From Pseudomonas sp. FP2309 (GTDB lineage: Bacteria > Pseudomonadota > Gammaproteobacteria > Pseudomonadales > Pseudomonadaceae), in contig NZ_CP117439.1 of NCBI RefSeq assembly GCF_030687575.1, positions 5,347,501-5,411,500 of the forward strand: a stretch of 64,000 nt of DNA. The letters run 5' to 3'. Under the pieces are notes generated by a model, which ran no database searches, was not told where the DNA came from, and worked only from the letters and a program-made list of their open reading frames with translations. Each line of letters starts with the position of its first letter. Position 1 is the stretch's first letter. This document shows positions 63,378 through 64,000 of this stretch, one piece after another. The position numbers were made by a program, and so were the translations under genes.

Positions 63378-64000
63378 TTACCCCTCACTGGCTTCAACCG
63401 AGGCACGGAAGATGTCGGTCGAAAATCCGTAAACCGTCGCCGGTTGTATCTCGACTGCAGACACCCCCTCCAAGCGGCCTTCGACCATTGCCGTCAGGGT
63501 TTCCCCCGGTAATAGATAGGTACGCGGCAACAAGGCCACGCCCTGTGTGGGAAGCAACTGCACCTCGGAGGCCAGGCGGACCACATACGCGCTGTCGTTA
63601 TGTACGCTCAGACGGTCACCGTTGCGTGCCCATTTGAGCAATTCCCATGGCGAGTTATGCCGAGGTAAGCCTTTGGGGTGCAGGATCAACGGCAGGTTTT
63701 GCCGCAGCGTGATACCAATGGTCGCACCGTCCGCGGCACGGGCCTGAGGGATTCCCTCAAAGGAAACACGCTTCAATCGCTGGGTTTTGAGTGGCGCCTT
63801 CAAAGTGCTGATGAACCGGACCAGCTGGACGTCGCCCGCCTCTACACGGCTGATGGGCGGTGTGACAATAAGCAGCGGCTCGGTATCTTCAGGCACGTCC
63901 TCTACTACAGAGTAAAGAAGCGCCGGCCCCGAATCGGTATTTTCTACATTAATGGTGGCCTCGCCCTGTTCCTCATAAAGAATAACCAGCGTGGTGTCCG
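63378..64000 (-). CDS. Periplasmic pilus chaperone (5' end cut by window edge)
   Basis: The gene runs past base 64000 without a start; about 207 codons are visible and the reading frame is open upstream of the GTG at 63896 (INVENTDSGPALLYSVVED precedes it). The first visible part contains the PapD-type strand TINVENTDSGPALLYSVVED, PPISRVEAGDVQLVRFI, and a second domain with LPLILHPKGLPRHNSP. It caps fimbrial subunits for the usher. Further fimbrial genes probably lie to the right. Confidence 0.9.
   Translation of the reverse strand, partial: DTTLVILYEEQGEATINVENTDSGPALLYSVVEDVPEDTEPLLIVTPPISRVEAGDVQLVRFISTLKAPLKTQRLKRVSFEGIPQARAADGATIGITLRQNLPLILHPKGLPRHNSPWELLKWARNGDRLSVHNDSAYVVRLASEVQLLPTQGVALLPRTYLLPGETLTAMVEGRLEGVSAVEIQPATVYGFSTDIFRASVEASEG

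Overview
This window looks like a chromosomal segment of a fluorescent Pseudomonas (P. fluorescens/putida type). The gene order around argA, argE, the ubiH/pepP/zapA/6S RNA block and rho/trxA is the one I know from Pseudomonas. The DNA is GC-rich, and inverted REP-like elements with the GGCTTGCTCGCG core sit between genes. I see no tRNA, rRNA, insertion sequence, prophage or CRISPR array. Most genes are ordinary housekeeping or nutrient-uptake genes in tightly overlapping operons.

Layout. 1-9.8 kb: a polyamine (spu/pot) cluster read leftward: glutamylpolyamine synthetase, putrescine aminotransferase, two paralogous binding proteins, and an ATPase with two permeases (the last is cut by the window edge). 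A second glutamine-synthetase-like gene is divergent. 10-16.3 kb: a TetR regulator, then the leftward ssuEADCBF alkanesulfonate operon and the peroxiredoxin gene lsfA, both sulfur-limitation genes. 16.6-18 kb: an OprD-family porin. 18.8-22.9 kb: argA, argE and a CYTH-CHAD triphosphatase. 22.9-28.8 kb: an Lrp regulator divergent from a small ACT-like protein, an orphan GspE-like ATPase, an SPFH/NfeD pair, a DUF2388 protein and a lone DegT-type aminotransferase. 28.8-33.2 kb: gcvH, gcvT (no gcvP) and an iron-type ABC permease and binding protein (no ATPase).

33.3-40.5 kb: ubiquinone hydroxylases, pepP, a ygfB-type gene, then the zapB-like/zapA pair, 6S RNA, a 5-formyl-THF cyclo-ligase, an unlisted 49-residue membrane protein, and an EVE-domain protein. 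40.6-45.4 kb: a three-gene HlyD / RbbA / ABC-2 permease operon. 45.5-53 kb: an SGNH-type acyltransferase, a periplasmic FliL-like protein, a quinone oxidoreductase, glpT, a ChaC-like cyclotransferase, a small outer-membrane barrel, and a ferredoxin-reductase. 53-56.5 kb: ubiD, rho, trxA. 56.6-60.4 kb: a GntR regulator divergent from a polar amino-acid ABC importer with a candidate sigma-54 promoter. 60.3-64 kb: a leftward chaperone-usher locus running off the right edge.

No clearly new multi-gene system stands out. The best leads are the orphan GspE ATPase next to a free-standing ACT protein, the gcvTH locus where a DegT aminotransferase lies where gcvP would be expected, the secreted FliL-like protein, the 49-residue membrane protein, shared AT-rich inverted repeats upstream of ssuE and lsfA, and the sigma-54 candidate at 57.47 kb. 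All function calls rest on reading the protein sequences; no database search was run.
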